Position numbers and translations under genes: made by a program | Notes under the pieces: generated by a model | Database searches by the model: none | The model's input: the letters and a program-made list of their open reading frames with translations, nothing else | Told to the model about the DNA's origin: nothing | Source of the DNA: Antarcticimicrobium sp040365005 | Lineage (GTDB): Bacteria > Pseudomonadota > Alphaproteobacteria > Rhodobacterales > Rhodobacteraceae | Direction: 5' to 3' | NCBI RefSeq assembly: GCF_040365005.1 | Contig: NZ_BAABWV010000007.1 | Location: forward strand, 1-64,000 | Length of the DNA stretch: 64,000 nucleotides | Part shown: positions 8,750 through 17,517 of the stretch, piece after piece | Layout of the letters: every line of letters starts with the position of its first letter | How positions within the stretch are numbered: position 1 is the first letter of the stretch

Positions 8750-9439
8750 TCACCCCCGTCGCCAAAGCGCGTTTTCGCCCAGTTTCTCGACAAAGGCGGC
8801 ATGGGCCGCCTGTTCCTCGGCGCTGATCCGGCCGGGAAGGGGGGTGGGGCGGGGTTTCGGGCGCCAGTTGTCCTGGGCGGCATCGACACCCCGCTGGTCC
8901 TGGTCGGCCTGCAGGCCGAAATCCGGCTGCCGGCCACCGATCAGTTCGAGATAGACCTCGGCCAGGATCTCGGAGTCGAGCAACGCGCCGTGCAGCGTCC
9001 GGGACGAGTTGTCGATGGAAAAGCGCCGGCACAGCGCATCCAGCGAGACCTGCGCGCCGGGAAACTTCTTGCGCGCGATGGCAAGCGTGTCGATCGCCTG
9101 TTCCCAGGGCAGCTGCGGCAGCCCCATCCACTGCAATTCCGCGTTGAGGAACTTCATGTCGAAGCTGGCGTTGTGGATGACCATCTTGGCATCGCCCACG
9201 AAATCGAGAAACGCCTGCCCGATCTCCTTGAACACCGGCTTGTCACTCAGGAAATCAATGCTCAGCCCGTGTACCTTGAAGGCCTCTTCGGGCATGTCGC
9301 GCTCGGGGTTGATGTACTGGTGATAGGTGTTGCCGGTGGCCATGTGATTATAGAGCTCGACCGCGCCGATCTCGACGATGCGATCGCCGGTTTTCGGGTC
9401 TAACCCGGTGGTTTCGGTGTCGAGTACGATTTCACGCAT
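8750..9439 (-). CDS. dnaQ: DNA polymerase III epsilon subunit
   Basis: Proofreading 3'-5' exonuclease of the replicative polymerase. The 229-residue product has the DEDDh exonuclease set: Asp7 and Glu9 in LDTETTGLD, Asp94 in NASFDMKFLN, and His150 and Asp155 in HGALLDSEIL. The C-terminal tail, after about residue 180, is Pro-rich and would contact the polymerase alpha subunit. It is the last gene of the maf-aroE-coaE-dnaQ operon and overlaps coaE by eight bases. Its transcription runs away from the predicted origin. Confidence 0.95.
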   Translation of the reverse strand: MREIVLDTETTGLDPKTGDRIVEIGAVELYNHMATGNTYHQYINPERDMPEEAFKVHGLSIDFLSDKPVFKEIGQAFLDFVGDAKMVIHNASFDMKFLNAELQWMGLPQLPWEQAIDTLAIARKKFPGAQVSLDALCRRFSIDNSSRTLHGALLDSEILAEVYLELIGGRQPDFGLQADQDQRGVDAAQDNWRPKPRPTPLPGRISAEEQAAHAAFVEKLGENALWRRG

Positions 9440-10025
9440 TCTGCATCCTTGCCCTGATGTCTGCCACGATCTCTTGCACCTGTTCGCGCGCGTGGTCCAT
9501 CGTGTCGGTGACGATCACATAGTCGGCGCGCGCGTGTTTGTCTGCGTCTGGCATCTGTTTGCTGCGGATATGGTGAAAATGCTCGGATGTCATGGTGCCG
9601 CGTTCCATCACCCGCGCCTCCTGCACCTCGGGCGGGGCAGAGACGGTGGCAACGGCGTCAAACTGGGTCTCTCCTCCGCCTTCGAACAAGAGCGGGATGT
9701 CAAAGACCAGGATATCGGCGGTGGCCCGTGCGCGGAACTCTGCGCGATCCTCGGCCACGAGGGGGTGCACGATCTGTTCGATCCGTCCAAGCGCCGAAGG
9801 GTCGGCGACGATGATGCGTTTGAGCGCCTCGCGGCAGACCGCGCCGTCAATGACCGCCTCGGGAAAGGCGCTGCGCATTGGCTCGACCGCCGCGCCGCCG
9901 GGGGCGTAAAGGCGATGCACGGCGGCATCCGCATCCCAGACCGCGCAACCCGCTTCGGCAAAAAGCTTGGCGGTGGTGCTCTTGCCCATGCCGATCGACC
10001 CGGTCAGGCCCAGAGCAAAGCTCAT
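9432..10025 (-). CDS. coaE: dephospho-CoA kinase
   Basis: Last step of coenzyme A synthesis, phosphorylating the 3'-hydroxyl of the ribose of dephospho-CoA. The 197-residue protein has the P-loop GSIGMGKST at residues 9-17, the DADAAVH segment that follows it, and the lid-region pattern VMERGTMTSEHFHHI that stands for the family's R...s.eea. It overlaps aroE by four bases (ATGA) and dnaQ by eight, so the genes are probably translationally coupled. Confidence 0.94.
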   Translation of the reverse strand: MSFALGLTGSIGMGKSTTAKLFAEAGCAVWDADAAVHRLYAPGGAAVEPMRSAFPEAVIDGAVCREALKRIIVADPSALGRIEQIVHPLVAEDRAEFRARATADILVFDIPLLFEGGGETQFDAVATVSAPPEVQEARVMERGTMTSEHFHHIRSKQMPDADKHARADYVIVTDTMDHAREQVQEIVADIRARMQNA

Positions 10026-10855
10026 GCCAGAACCGCCGCGCGGGTGGCTTCGTCAACCTCGGGGCGCTGGCCGAACCAGCGCTCGAACCCCGGCACCGCC
10101 TGGTAGATCAACATGCCGAGACCATCGACAGCGGTTGCACCGACCTCTTCCGCGACCTGAAGAAGGCGCGTTTTCAGGGGGTTATAAACAAGATCCGTGA
10201 CCACCGTCTGCGGTCCGATCCCGTCCAGCGGCACCCTGAGATCGGGCTTGCCGAGCATCCCGAGAGAGGTCGTGTTCACCACCAGTGCGGCATCCTCGAT
10301 GATGTTGCCGGCCTGAACCCAGTCGACCACGCGCAAGCGTTGACCGAAATCCTGTTTGAGCTTTTCCGCCCGCACCCGGGTGCGATTGGTCAACAGGATC
10401 TCCGGGACACCGGCGTCGAGCAGCGCCGAGATCACCGCCCGCGCCGCGCCGCCGGCCCCCAGAACCGCCGCGGGTCCGGCCTCGGGGATCCAGTCCGGCG
10501 CGCCACGGCGCAGGTTCTCCATGAAGCCATAGCCATCGGTGTTGTCGGCGTGTATGCCACCATCGGGCCGGAAGATCAGCGTATTCGCAGCCCCGATCAG
10601 CGTTGCCCGGTCGGTGACCTGATCGGCGATGCCAAGCACCTTTTCCTTGTGCGGAATGGTGACATTGATGCCGACGAAACCCATTTTCGGCATCGTTCGC
10701 AGCACCTGTTCGAGATCGTCGGAGCGAACCTCCATCGGGATGTAATGCCCGGCGATCCCGTAGGTCTGGAGCCAATGGCGGTGCAGTTGCGGCGATCTGG
10801 AATGCGCGATCGGGCTTCCGATCACCCCCGCCAGCGGAATTTTCGTATCTGTCAT
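10022..10855 (-). CDS. aroE: shikimate dehydrogenase (NADP)
   Basis: Reduces 3-dehydroshikimate to shikimate in aromatic amino-acid synthesis. The product is 277 residues. The shikimate-binding motif SRSPQLH is at residues 20-26, the catalytic Lys70 is in NVTIPHK, and the catalytic Asp107 is in NTDGYGF. The dinucleotide-binding loop GAGGAARA and the NRT NADP-phosphate motif follow. It overlaps maf upstream and coaE downstream by four bases each. Confidence 0.95.
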   Translation of the reverse strand: MTDTKIPLAGVIGSPIAHSRSPQLHRHWLQTYGIAGHYIPMEVRSDDLEQVLRTMPKMGFVGINVTIPHKEKVLGIADQVTDRATLIGAANTLIFRPDGGIHADNTDGYGFMENLRRGAPDWIPEAGPAAVLGAGGAARAVISALLDAGVPEILLTNRTRVRAEKLKQDFGQRLRVVDWVQAGNIIEDAALVVNTTSLGMLGKPDLRVPLDGIGPQTVVTDLVYNPLKTRLLQVAEEVGATAVDGLGMLIYQAVPGFERWFGQRPEVDEATRAAVLA

Positions 10856-11451
10856 GAGTCTATCGCCCCCCGAAGCATCAGGAAATTGAGCAATTCCAAC
10901 AATGGCATACCCAAAACGGTAAAGTAATCCCCGTCAATGGCAGTGAACAGGCGCACCCCCTCTTCCTCGAGCTTGTAGGCCCCGACGGAGTGGCGGATGC
11001 TGTCCCAGTTCCGTGCGACGTAGTCCTGTAGATAGCTATCGCTGACGTCGCGCATGGTCAGGCGGACCTGGCCGACATGGCGCCATTCCGGTCGCCCGTC
11101 ACGGCAGATCACCGCCGCCGACAGGAGCTTGTGACGTTTGCCACGCATCTGGCGCAGTTGGTCAAGCGCGGCCTCGGGCGTTTCCGGCTTGGACAGCAGC
11201 GCGCCCTCGAAATCGAGTACCTGGTCACAGCCGATGACCAGCGCGCCAGGATGCTTTTCGCTGAGCTTGCGGGCCTTCAATTCGGCCAGCGCATCAGCGA
11301 TGTCGCGCGGCGGGGCGCCCTCGGCGATCAGGGCCGCCTTGACCGCGTCCTCATCGACACGGGGCGGCATCGCCTCGACCTGCAACCCGGCATTGCGCAA
11401 GAGCGTCGCGCGGATCTCGGAGCCGGAAGCCAGGATGATCGGGACAGACAT
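10852..11451 (-). CDS. maf: Maf family nucleotide pyrophosphatase
   Basis: Maf proteins hydrolyse non-canonical nucleoside triphosphates such as dTTP/UTP analogues or modified nucleotides, sanitising the pool; overproduction inhibits septation in some bacteria. The 199-residue product has the N-terminal ILASGSEIRATLL phosphate-binding motif and a VIGCDQVL motif with the catalytic Asp. The exact substrate class (YhdE or YceF type) cannot be read safely. ATG 11451 (MSVPII) is chosen because it starts directly before the family motif and has GGAG eight bases upstream; the reading frame stays open to 11520. It is the first gene after the candidate origin on the leftward side. Confidence 0.9.
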   Translation of the reverse strand: MSVPIILASGSEIRATLLRNAGLQVEAMPPRVDEDAVKAALIAEGAPPRDIADALAELKARKLSEKHPGALVIGCDQVLDFEGALLSKPETPEAALDQLRQMRGKRHKLLSAAVICRDGRPEWRHVGQVRLTMRDVSDSYLQDYVARNWDSIRHSVGAYKLEEEGVRLFTAIDGDYFTVLGMPLLELLNFLMLRGAIDS

Positions 11452-11857
11452 GTGGAAAACTCCGGTATCTTGGTGCGGACGAACCGTTATGGTTTCTAGG
11501 AAATCTGGCACAAGGTGCAAGACCCCCGGGTTTCAGGCCATCTTCACCCGATTCCCGCAGGATTCCTCCCGGCTGGATAAGGATAACCGCTGCCCTTGGG
11601 AGAAGACTGGTTATCCGGTTTTCTCCCGAAGTTATCCCCAATAGGCGTTTCGGGTTTTGACGTTTCAAGTCATTGAAAGTAAGCGAAAATATTTTCTCCG
11701 CATGAGTTGGCTCGGAAAACCGTCCCAAGCTGTCCCCAAGGTGGATAACTGGCGGGACAAGGCAATAATCCACCGATTTGAGGCACACTACCTCATCATC
11801 ATCCTTTCTTCTTTTCTTTCTTATTATTAGGAAACAGGGGCCCACGAGAGGAACGAG
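11452..11857. other. candidate chromosomal replication origin (oriC)
   Basis: A 406-base stretch without a gene between divergent maf and hemJ. It carries a cluster of DnaA-box-like motifs: TGGATAA at 11574-11580, GGATAA at 11581-11586, TTATCC at 11611-11616, TTATCCCCA at 11632-11640, GTGGATAA at 11741-11748 and AATCCACC near 11766-11773. An A/T-rich patch (AAAATATTTT around 11686-11695) and a long pyrimidine tract followed by TTATTATTAG (11821-11830) could be the unwinding region. Two GATTC (GANTC, CcrM) sites lie at 11550 and 11561. Flanking genes point outward, and rho-mnmE-mnmG-rsmG-parAB plus parS lie next to it, as near known alphaproteobacterial origins. None of the boxes is a perfect TTATCCACA, so the assignment rests on clustering and context. 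Confidence 0.7.
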
Positions 11858-12307
11858 ATGTCCGACCTGCTGATCACGCTGTACCCCTGGACCAAGTCGA
11901 TCCATATCATGGCCGTGTTGTCCTGGATGGCCGGGCTGTTCTACCTGCCCCGATTGTTCGTCTATCACATAGAAAAGGCCGAAACGGTTGCCGACGCACC
12001 GGCGATCTTCCTTGTGATGGAGGAAAAGCTGTTTCGCTACATCATGCATCCGGCGATGATCGCCACCTGGATCATGGGGCTGATGCTGGTGGCAACACCG
12101 GGGATCGTCGACTGGAGCTGGATCTGGCCTTGGACCAAGGGCGCCGCCGTGATCGCCATGACTTGGTTCCATTACTGGCTGGATTGGCGCCGCAAGGACT
12201 TTCTCGCCGGGCAAAACCGTCTGACCGGCCGCCAGTTCCGCATGATGAACGAGGTTCCGACGCTCTTGATGGTGGTGATCGTGATCTCGGTCGTGGTCAA
12301 GTTCTGA
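11858..12307 (+). CDS. hemJ: protoporphyrinogen IX oxidase HemJ
   Basis: Inner-membrane haem-b protein that oxidises protoporphyrinogen IX to protoporphyrin IX, the step before ferrochelatase (hemH at 48243 in this window). The 149-residue product has four hydrophobic helices and the conserved N-terminal pattern KSIHIMAVLSWMAGLFYLPRLFVYH, with candidate haem or substrate ligands His18 and His38. The family is also annotated as UPF0093/CopD-like. The ATG follows GAGAGGAA. It is the first gene on the right side of the candidate origin. Confidence 0.88.
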   Translation: MSDLLITLYPWTKSIHIMAVLSWMAGLFYLPRLFVYHIEKAETVADAPAIFLVMEEKLFRYIMHPAMIATWIMGLMLVATPGIVDWSWIWPWTKGAAVIAMTWFHYWLDWRRKDFLAGQNRLTGRQFRMMNEVPTLLMVVIVISVVVKF

Positions 12308-12314
12308 TCCGGAT

Positions 12315-12343
12315 TTGACTCGGCCAGACCGCTTGACTATGTA
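12315..12343 (+). promoter_or_regulatory. candidate rho promoter
   Basis: TTGACT at 12315-12320 and TATGTA at 12338-12343 are separated by exactly 17 bases, a good vegetative promoter. A transcript would start near 12350 and have a leader of about 80 bases before the rho ATG at 12433. Long rho leaders are used for autoregulation in other bacteria. Confidence 0.5.
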
Positions 12344-12432
12344 GGCCGTCAACGCGCCCGTCCGGGCGATGTGCCTTCCTGTCTATTTGAAAAGTGCCCC
12401 GTGACCGTTCGGGGACCAAGGGCCGTATCATC

Positions 12433-13704
12433 ATGACCGTCGAATCCCTCACCCTGTCTGATCTCAAGGCGAAGAGCCCCAAGGACCTTTTGTCCATGGC
12501 CGAGGAACTTGAGATCGAGAACGCCTCGACCATGCGCAAGGGCGAGATGATGTTCCAGATCCTGCGCGAACGCGCGGACGAGGGATGGGAGATTTTCGGA
12601 GACGGCGTACTCGAGGTGCTGCAGGACGGGTTCGGGTTCCTGCGCTCGCCCGAGGCGAACTATCTTCCGGGTCCGGACGACATCTACGTGTCTCCCGACA
12701 TGATCCGGCAATACAGCCTGCGTACCGGGGATACCGTTGACGGGCAGATGAAGGCGCCGCTGGACAACGAGCGGTACTTTGCGCTGACCAATGTCACCAC
12801 GATCAACTTTGAAAACCCCGAAAAGGCCCGCCACAAGATCGCCTTTGACAACCTCACGCCGCTTTATCCCGACGAGCGTCTGAAGATGGAGGTCGAAGAC
12901 CCCACCATCAAGGACAAGTCGGCGCGGGTGATCGACCTGGTGGCCCCGATCGGCAAGGGGCAGCGGTCGCTGATCGTGGCACCGCCGCGGACCGGTAAGA
13001 CGGTGATCCTGCAGAACATTGCCAACTCGATCGAAAAGAACCACCCGGAATGCTATCTGATCGTGCTGCTGATCGACGAACGGCCCGAAGAGGTCACCGA
13101 CATGCAACGCTCGGTCAAGGGCGAGGTCGTCTCCTCGACCTTTGACGAACCGGCGACGCGCCACGTTGCGGTGTCGGAGATGGTGATCGAAAAGGCCAAG
13201 CGCCTGGTCGAGCATAAACGAGATGTTGTTATTCTTCTCGACTCGATCACAAGACTTGGTAGGGCATTCAACACCGTGGTGCCCTCCTCGGGCAAGGTTT
13301 TGACTGGTGGTGTGGATGCCAACGCGCTGCAACGCCCAAAACGGTTCTTTGGTGCGGCCCGGAATATCGAAGAGGGCGGATCGCTCACCATCATCGCGAC
13401 CGCGCTGATCGACACTGGCAGCCGGATGGACGAGGTGATTTTCGAGGAGTTCAAGGGCACCGGCAACTCCGAGCTCGTGCTCGATCGCAAGATTGCCGAC
13501 AAGCGGGTGTTCCCGGCCATCGACATCCTCAAGTCGGGCACCCGGAAAGAGGATCTCCTGATCGACAAGGGCGATCTGCAGAAAACCTTTGTCCTGCGGC
13601 GTATCCTCAACCCGATGGGGACGACCGACGCCATCGAGTTCCTGCTGTCGAAGCTCAAGCAGACCAAGACCAATTCCGAGTTCTTCGACTCCATGAACAC
13701 CTGA
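12433..13704 (+). CDS. rho: transcription termination factor Rho
   Basis: Hexameric RNA-dependent helicase that ends transcription at Rho-dependent sites. The 423-residue product has the N-terminal domain (LKAKSPKDLLSMAEELEIEN), the RNA-binding cold-shock-like fold with GDGVLEVLQDGFGFLRS, Walker A APPRTGKT near residue 183-190, the Walker B VILLDSITR segment, and the R-loop GGSLTIIATALIDTGSRMDE. The start at ATG 12433 (MTVESLTLSD) gives the usual length; an in-frame GTG at 12394 would add 13 unconserved residues. A 7-bp hairpin without T-tract (13705-13721) separates it from mnmE. Confidence 0.97.
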   Translation: MTVESLTLSDLKAKSPKDLLSMAEELEIENASTMRKGEMMFQILRERADEGWEIFGDGVLEVLQDGFGFLRSPEANYLPGPDDIYVSPDMIRQYSLRTGDTVDGQMKAPLDNERYFALTNVTTINFENPEKARHKIAFDNLTPLYPDERLKMEVEDPTIKDKSARVIDLVAPIGKGQRSLIVAPPRTGKTVILQNIANSIEKNHPECYLIVLLIDERPEEVTDMQRSVKGEVVSSTFDEPATRHVAVSEMVIEKAKRLVEHKRDVVILLDSITRLGRAFNTVVPSSGKVLTGGVDANALQRPKRFFGAARNIEEGGSLTIIATALIDTGSRMDEVIFEEFKGTGNSELVLDRKIADKRVFPAIDILKSGTRKEDLLIDKGDLQKTFVLRRILNPMGTTDAIEFLLSKLKQTKTNSEFFDSMNT

Positions 13705-13732
13705 GCGCGGATTTTCCGCGCGGAGACGCGCC

Positions 13733-15019
13733 ATGGATACGATTTTCGCACTGGCAACCGCGCGCGGCAAATCCGGCGTGGCGGTGATCCGCATTTCCGG
13801 CCCGTTGGCACATGCCGCGGCCGGGAAGCTTGGAGGTTGTACCCTGTCGGCACGGGGCATGACCCTGCGGACATTGCGTGACGATGCCGGCGAGGTGTTG
13901 GACGAGGGGCTGATCCTGAGTTTTGCCGCACCGTCCAGTTTCACCGGCGAGGATGTGGCGGAACTGCAGGTGCACGGTAGCGTGGCCGGGGTTGCGGGGA
14001 TCCTGTCCGCGCTTGGTCGGATCGAGGGTTTGCGCCTTGCCGAACCGGGCGAGTTCACCCGCCGCGCACTGGAAAACGGCAAGCTGGACCTCGCGCAGGT
14101 CGAGGGGCTCGCCGATCTGATCGACGCAGAAACCGAAGCACAACGCAAACAGGCGCAAACCCTGTTCGCCGGGGCGCTAGGCCGATTGGCCGAAGCCTGG
14201 CGCGCGGATTTGATCCGCGCCGCGGCGCTGATCGAGGCGGTGATTGATTTCGCTGACGAAGAGGTGCCCACCGACGTGACGCCAGAGGTGACCGCGCTGC
14301 TCGACAAGGTCGAAGAGGACCTCAAGGCGCAAACCGCCGGGGTGCGCATGGCCGAACGGATCCGAGAAGGCTTCGAAGTGGCGATCATCGGTGCGCCGAA
14401 CGCGGGAAAATCCACGCTTCTCAACGCATTGGCGGGACGAGAAGCGGCGATCACATCGGAACATGCCGGCACGACGCGGGACGTGATCGAGGTTCGGATG
14501 GACTTGGCCGGGCTGCCGGTGACCTTGCTGGATACCGCCGGTTTGCGCGAAACGCAGGATGCGGTCGAGGGCATGGGAATCGCCTTGGCCCGGAAGCGGG
14601 CTGAGGCGGCCGATCTTCGAGTGTTCCTGGCGGAGGACGCGGAAGATCTGGAGGTTCCCTTTCAGTCGGGCGATATCCGGGTGCGTCCAAAGGCGGATCA
14701 GAGGGCCGACACGTCGCGCGCGGTGTCCGGCCTGACCGGAGAGGGGTTGGATTGGTTGGTTTCCGAAATCGGGGATACCCTGTCACAAAGGTCTGCAAGC
14801 GCGGGGATGGCGACACGGGCGCGGCACAAGGCGGCGATGGAGCGGGCACTGAAATCGCTTTTCGCGGCAAGGTCGGTTCTGGCAAATGGACCAGATATGT
14901 ATGATATCGCTGCGGAAGAGCTGCGCCACGCGATTCGGGCCCTTGAATCTCTGGTCGGGCGGATCGACGTGGAAAACCTGCTGGACGAGATCTTCGCCAG
15001 TTTCTGTCTGGGTAAGTGA
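13733..15019 (+). CDS. mnmE: tRNA modification GTPase MnmE
   Basis: With MnmG it installs the carboxymethylaminomethyl group at U34 of certain tRNAs. The 428-residue product has the folate-binding N-terminal domain (TIFALATARGKSGVAVIRISG), helical domain, and an inserted G domain with Walker A GAPNAGKS at about 221-228 and the DTAG motif. It ends in FCLGK, matching the C-(I/L/V)-G-K motif whose Cys is needed for catalysis. It is slightly shorter than the E. coli protein (454). CGGAG precedes the ATG, and the stop lies three bases before mnmG. Confidence 0.96.
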   Translation: MDTIFALATARGKSGVAVIRISGPLAHAAAGKLGGCTLSARGMTLRTLRDDAGEVLDEGLILSFAAPSSFTGEDVAELQVHGSVAGVAGILSALGRIEGLRLAEPGEFTRRALENGKLDLAQVEGLADLIDAETEAQRKQAQTLFAGALGRLAEAWRADLIRAAALIEAVIDFADEEVPTDVTPEVTALLDKVEEDLKAQTAGVRMAERIREGFEVAIIGAPNAGKSTLLNALAGREAAITSEHAGTTRDVIEVRMDLAGLPVTLLDTAGLRETQDAVEGMGIALARKRAEAADLRVFLAEDAEDLEVPFQSGDIRVRPKADQRADTSRAVSGLTGEGLDWLVSEIGDTLSQRSASAGMATRARHKAAMERALKSLFAARSVLANGPDMYDIAAEELRHAIRALESLVGRIDVENLLDEIFASFCLGK

Positions 15020-15022
15020 GGA

Positions 15023-16900
15023 GTGTTTCACGTGAAACATTCGCGATTCGATGTGATTGTCGTCGGCGGCGGCCACGCAGGGGCCGAGGCGGCCCATGCG
15101 GCTGCGCGGCTGGGCGCGCAGGTGGCGCTGGTCACGCTGACCCGAGATGGAATCGGCGTCATGTCATGCAACCCGGCGATCGGGGGGCTGGGGAAAGGCC
15201 ACCTTGTCCGCGAGATCGACGCGCTGGACGGGGTCATGGGCCGTGTCGCGGATCGGGCAGGTATCCAGTTTCGCCTGTTGAACCGCCGCAAGGGGCCGGC
15301 GGTGCAGGGGCCGCGGGCGCAGGCAGACCGGGCCATCTATCGTTCGGCGATGCTGGCCGAGACCGAGGCGCGTTCAGGCCTGACGATCATAGAGGGCGAA
15401 GCCACCGATTTCCTGATGGACGGGGATCGCGTTCGCGGGATCGTTCTGGCCGATGGGGCCGAGATCCCGGCCAAAGCGGTGGTCTTGACCTCGGGAACCT
15501 TCTTGCGCGGCGTGATTCACATTGGCGATGTTTCGCGCCCGGGCGGGCGCATGGGGGACAAGCCGTCGATCAAACTGGCAGAGAAAATCGATTCCTTCGG
15601 CTTGCCGCTGGGGCGGTTGAAAACCGGCACGCCGCCGCGACTGGATGGGCAGACCATTGCTTGGGATGGGCTGGACATGCAGCCGGGGGATGACGATCCG
15701 GTTCTGTTTTCCTTTCTCTCGCGCGGGGTCGAGGCGCCGCAGATTTCTTGCGGGATTACCCATACCAACCCGCGAACCCATGAGATCATCGAAAAGAACC
15801 TGTCCCGCTCGGCAATGTACGGCGGTCATATCGAGGGGGTCGGGCCACGCTATTGCCCGTCGATCGAGGACAAGATCGTGCGGTTTGGCGAAAAGGACTC
15901 GCACCAGATCTTTCTCGAACCCGAGGGGGTAAGGGATCACACGGTCTATCCCAACGGGATTTCGACCTCTCTTCCCGAAGATGTGCAAGAGGCTTACGTG
16001 CGCTCCATTGTCGGGTTGGAAAACGCGGTAATCCTGCAACCGGGGTATGCGATCGAGTATGACTATGTGGATCCGCGTGCGCTGACACAACATCTGGGGG
16101 TACGGGACGTGCCGGGCCTGTACCTTGCCGGGCAGATCAATGGAACCACGGGTTATGAAGAGGCGGCGGCGCAGGGGCTGGTCGCGGGGCTGAACGCGGC
16201 GTCTGACGCGTTGGGGAAACCCGCTGTCAGTTTTCACCGCTCGGAAAGCTATATCGGCGTGATGATCGACGACCTGACCACCCGTGGTGTCACCGAACCC
16301 TATCGCATGTTTACCTCGCGCGCCGAATTTCGTCTGTCGCTACGGGCCGACAACGCGGATCAGCGCTTGACGCCGATGGGGCTGAAGATTGGATGCGTCG
16401 GAGATGAACGGGCGGCGATTTTCGGGGACAAGATGGAGCGGTTGGAGGGTGCGCGTGCAAAACTGACCGATCGCCTCTACACGCCGAAAGAGGTGGCGGC
16501 CGCCGGTATTCGGGTCAACCAGGACGGATCGCGGCGGACGGCGATGGCCGTTCTGGCCTTTCCGGATGTGACATTCGATGACGTGGTTGGTCTGGACGCG
16601 GATCTGGAGGGCGTGGATGACGAGTCCCGTCGTCAGATGGAGCGTGAGGCGCTTTACGTCAATTACATTGAGCGTCAGAAAAAGGATATCGAGGCGCTTC
16701 GGCGGGATGAAACGCGGGAGATTCCGCAAGGATTCGATTACGATACCATCGAGGGGCTGTCGAATGAATTGAAGATGAAACTCTCGGGTGCGCGTCCTGG
16801 GAATCTGGCTCAAGCGGCGCGGGTGGACGGGATGACACCGGCGGCGCTGGCGCTGTTGCTGGCGCGGTTGCGGCGCGGAGACGAGGCACGCCGGGCATGA
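15023..16900 (+). CDS. mnmG: tRNA uridine modification enzyme MnmG (GidA)
   Basis: FAD-dependent partner of MnmE in forming cmnm5U34 in tRNA. The 625-residue product has the dinucleotide-binding motif GGGHAGAEAA at residues 15-24, the family signature MSCNPAIGGLGKGHL, and GQINGTTGYEEAAAQGL near the middle. The start is GTG 15023 with GAGG immediately upstream. Unusually, codons 1-6 are a perfect parS sequence (15024-15039), so the N terminus FHVKH is dictated by the partition site. The rsmG start overlaps the stop by four bases. Confidence 0.96.
   Translation: MFHVKHSRFDVIVVGGGHAGAEAAHAAARLGAQVALVTLTRDGIGVMSCNPAIGGLGKGHLVREIDALDGVMGRVADRAGIQFRLLNRRKGPAVQGPRAQADRAIYRSAMLAETEARSGLTIIEGEATDFLMDGDRVRGIVLADGAEIPAKAVVLTSGTFLRGVIHIGDVSRPGGRMGDKPSIKLAEKIDSFGLPLGRLKTGTPPRLDGQTIAWDGLDMQPGDDDPVLFSFLSRGVEAPQISCGITHTNPRTHEIIEKNLSRSAMYGGHIEGVGPRYCPSIEDKIVRFGEKDSHQIFLEPEGVRDHTVYPNGISTSLPEDVQEAYVRSIVGLENAVILQPGYAIEYDYVDPRALTQHLGVRDVPGLYLAGQINGTTGYEEAAAQGLVAGLNAASDALGKPAVSFHRSESYIGVMIDDLTTRGVTEPYRMFTSRAEFRLSLRADNADQRLTPMGLKIGCVGDERAAIFGDKMERLEGARAKLTDRLYTPKEVAAAGIRVNQDGSRRTAMAVLAFPDVTFDDVVGLDADLEGVDDESRRQMEREALYVNYIERQKKDIEALRRDETREIPQGFDYDTIEGLSNELKMKLSGARPGNLAQAARVDGMTPAALALLLARLRRGDEARRA
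15024..15039. promoter_or_regulatory. parS: parS centromere site 1 (perfect)
   Basis: The sequence is the 16-base palindrome TGTTTCACGTGAAACA, identical to the widely conserved ParB binding site. It overlaps the mnmG start codon and its first codons, 3.2 kb from the candidate origin and 2.5 kb upstream of parA. ParB loading and spreading here would cover the mnmE-mnmG junction. Confidence 0.95.
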
Positions 16901-17517
16901 GGGGGCAGGGGACGCTTCCGCCGGAGCTTAATGTTTCACGTGAAACATCCGAGCGCCTGAACCTCTTTGCGGCTTTGCTCGAGAAATGGAATCCGCGTAT
17001 CAACCTCGTGTCGCGCAACAGTATGGCCGACCTCTGGACGCGGCATATTGTTGATTCGGTTCAGGTTTTCCGCTGTGTCACACCCACGGGGCATTGGGTG
17101 GATCTTGGTAGCGGTGGCGGGTTTCCGGGCTTGATCGTCGGAATTCTTGCCTCCGACGCGGCCCCCGACCTTCGCGTGACATTGATCGAAAGCGACCAGC
17201 GCAAGGCGGCCTTTCTGCGCACAGCCGCGCGGGAAACGGGGGCAAGATGCAAGGTTATTTCCGAGAGAATCGAGGCGGTTGATCCGCAACAGGCGGATAT
17301 TCTTTCGGCACGCGCGCTCGCCGATCTGGATAGATTGCTGGCGTTTTCTGAGCGGCATTTGAAGCCGACCGGCGTTGCGCTGTTTCCCAAAGGCGTCACC
17401 TGGAGAAAAGAAGTCGAAGCCGTGCGGCAAAAATGGAAATTCCGCGCCGAGGAGATTACCAGTATCACTGACCCCGAAGCGGTAATCTTGAAAATCGAAG
17501 GAGTGTCGCGTGGCTGA
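16897..17517 (+). CDS. rsmG: 16S rRNA (guanine527-N7)-methyltransferase RsmG
   Basis: Methylates N7 of a conserved guanine in the 530 loop of 16S rRNA; loss gives low-level streptomycin resistance in other bacteria. The 206-residue product has the SAM-binding motif VDLGSGGGFPGL near residue 68, followed by LIESDQRKAAFLR. The ATG overlaps mnmG by four bases. A perfect parS lies at codons 12-17 (NVSRET). parA overlaps its end by eight bases, so mnmG-rsmG-parA-parB looks like one transcription unit. Confidence 0.95.
   Translation: MRGQGTLPPELNVSRETSERLNLFAALLEKWNPRINLVSRNSMADLWTRHIVDSVQVFRCVTPTGHWVDLGSGGGFPGLIVGILASDAAPDLRVTLIESDQRKAAFLRTAARETGARCKVISERIEAVDPQQADILSARALADLDRLLAFSERHLKPTGVALFPKGVTWRKEVEAVRQKWKFRAEEITSITDPEAVILKIEGVSRG
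16932..16947. promoter_or_regulatory. parS: parS centromere site 2 (perfect)
   Basis: A second exact TGTTTCACGTGAAACA, inside the rsmG coding sequence near its start. It is 1.9 kb from site 1 and 0.6 kb upstream of parA. Confidence 0.95.

Noticed and set aside
12349..14574. Minus-strand open frame of 741 codons opposite rho and mnmE
   Set aside because: Spans two certain genes in antisense and has no recognisable domain.
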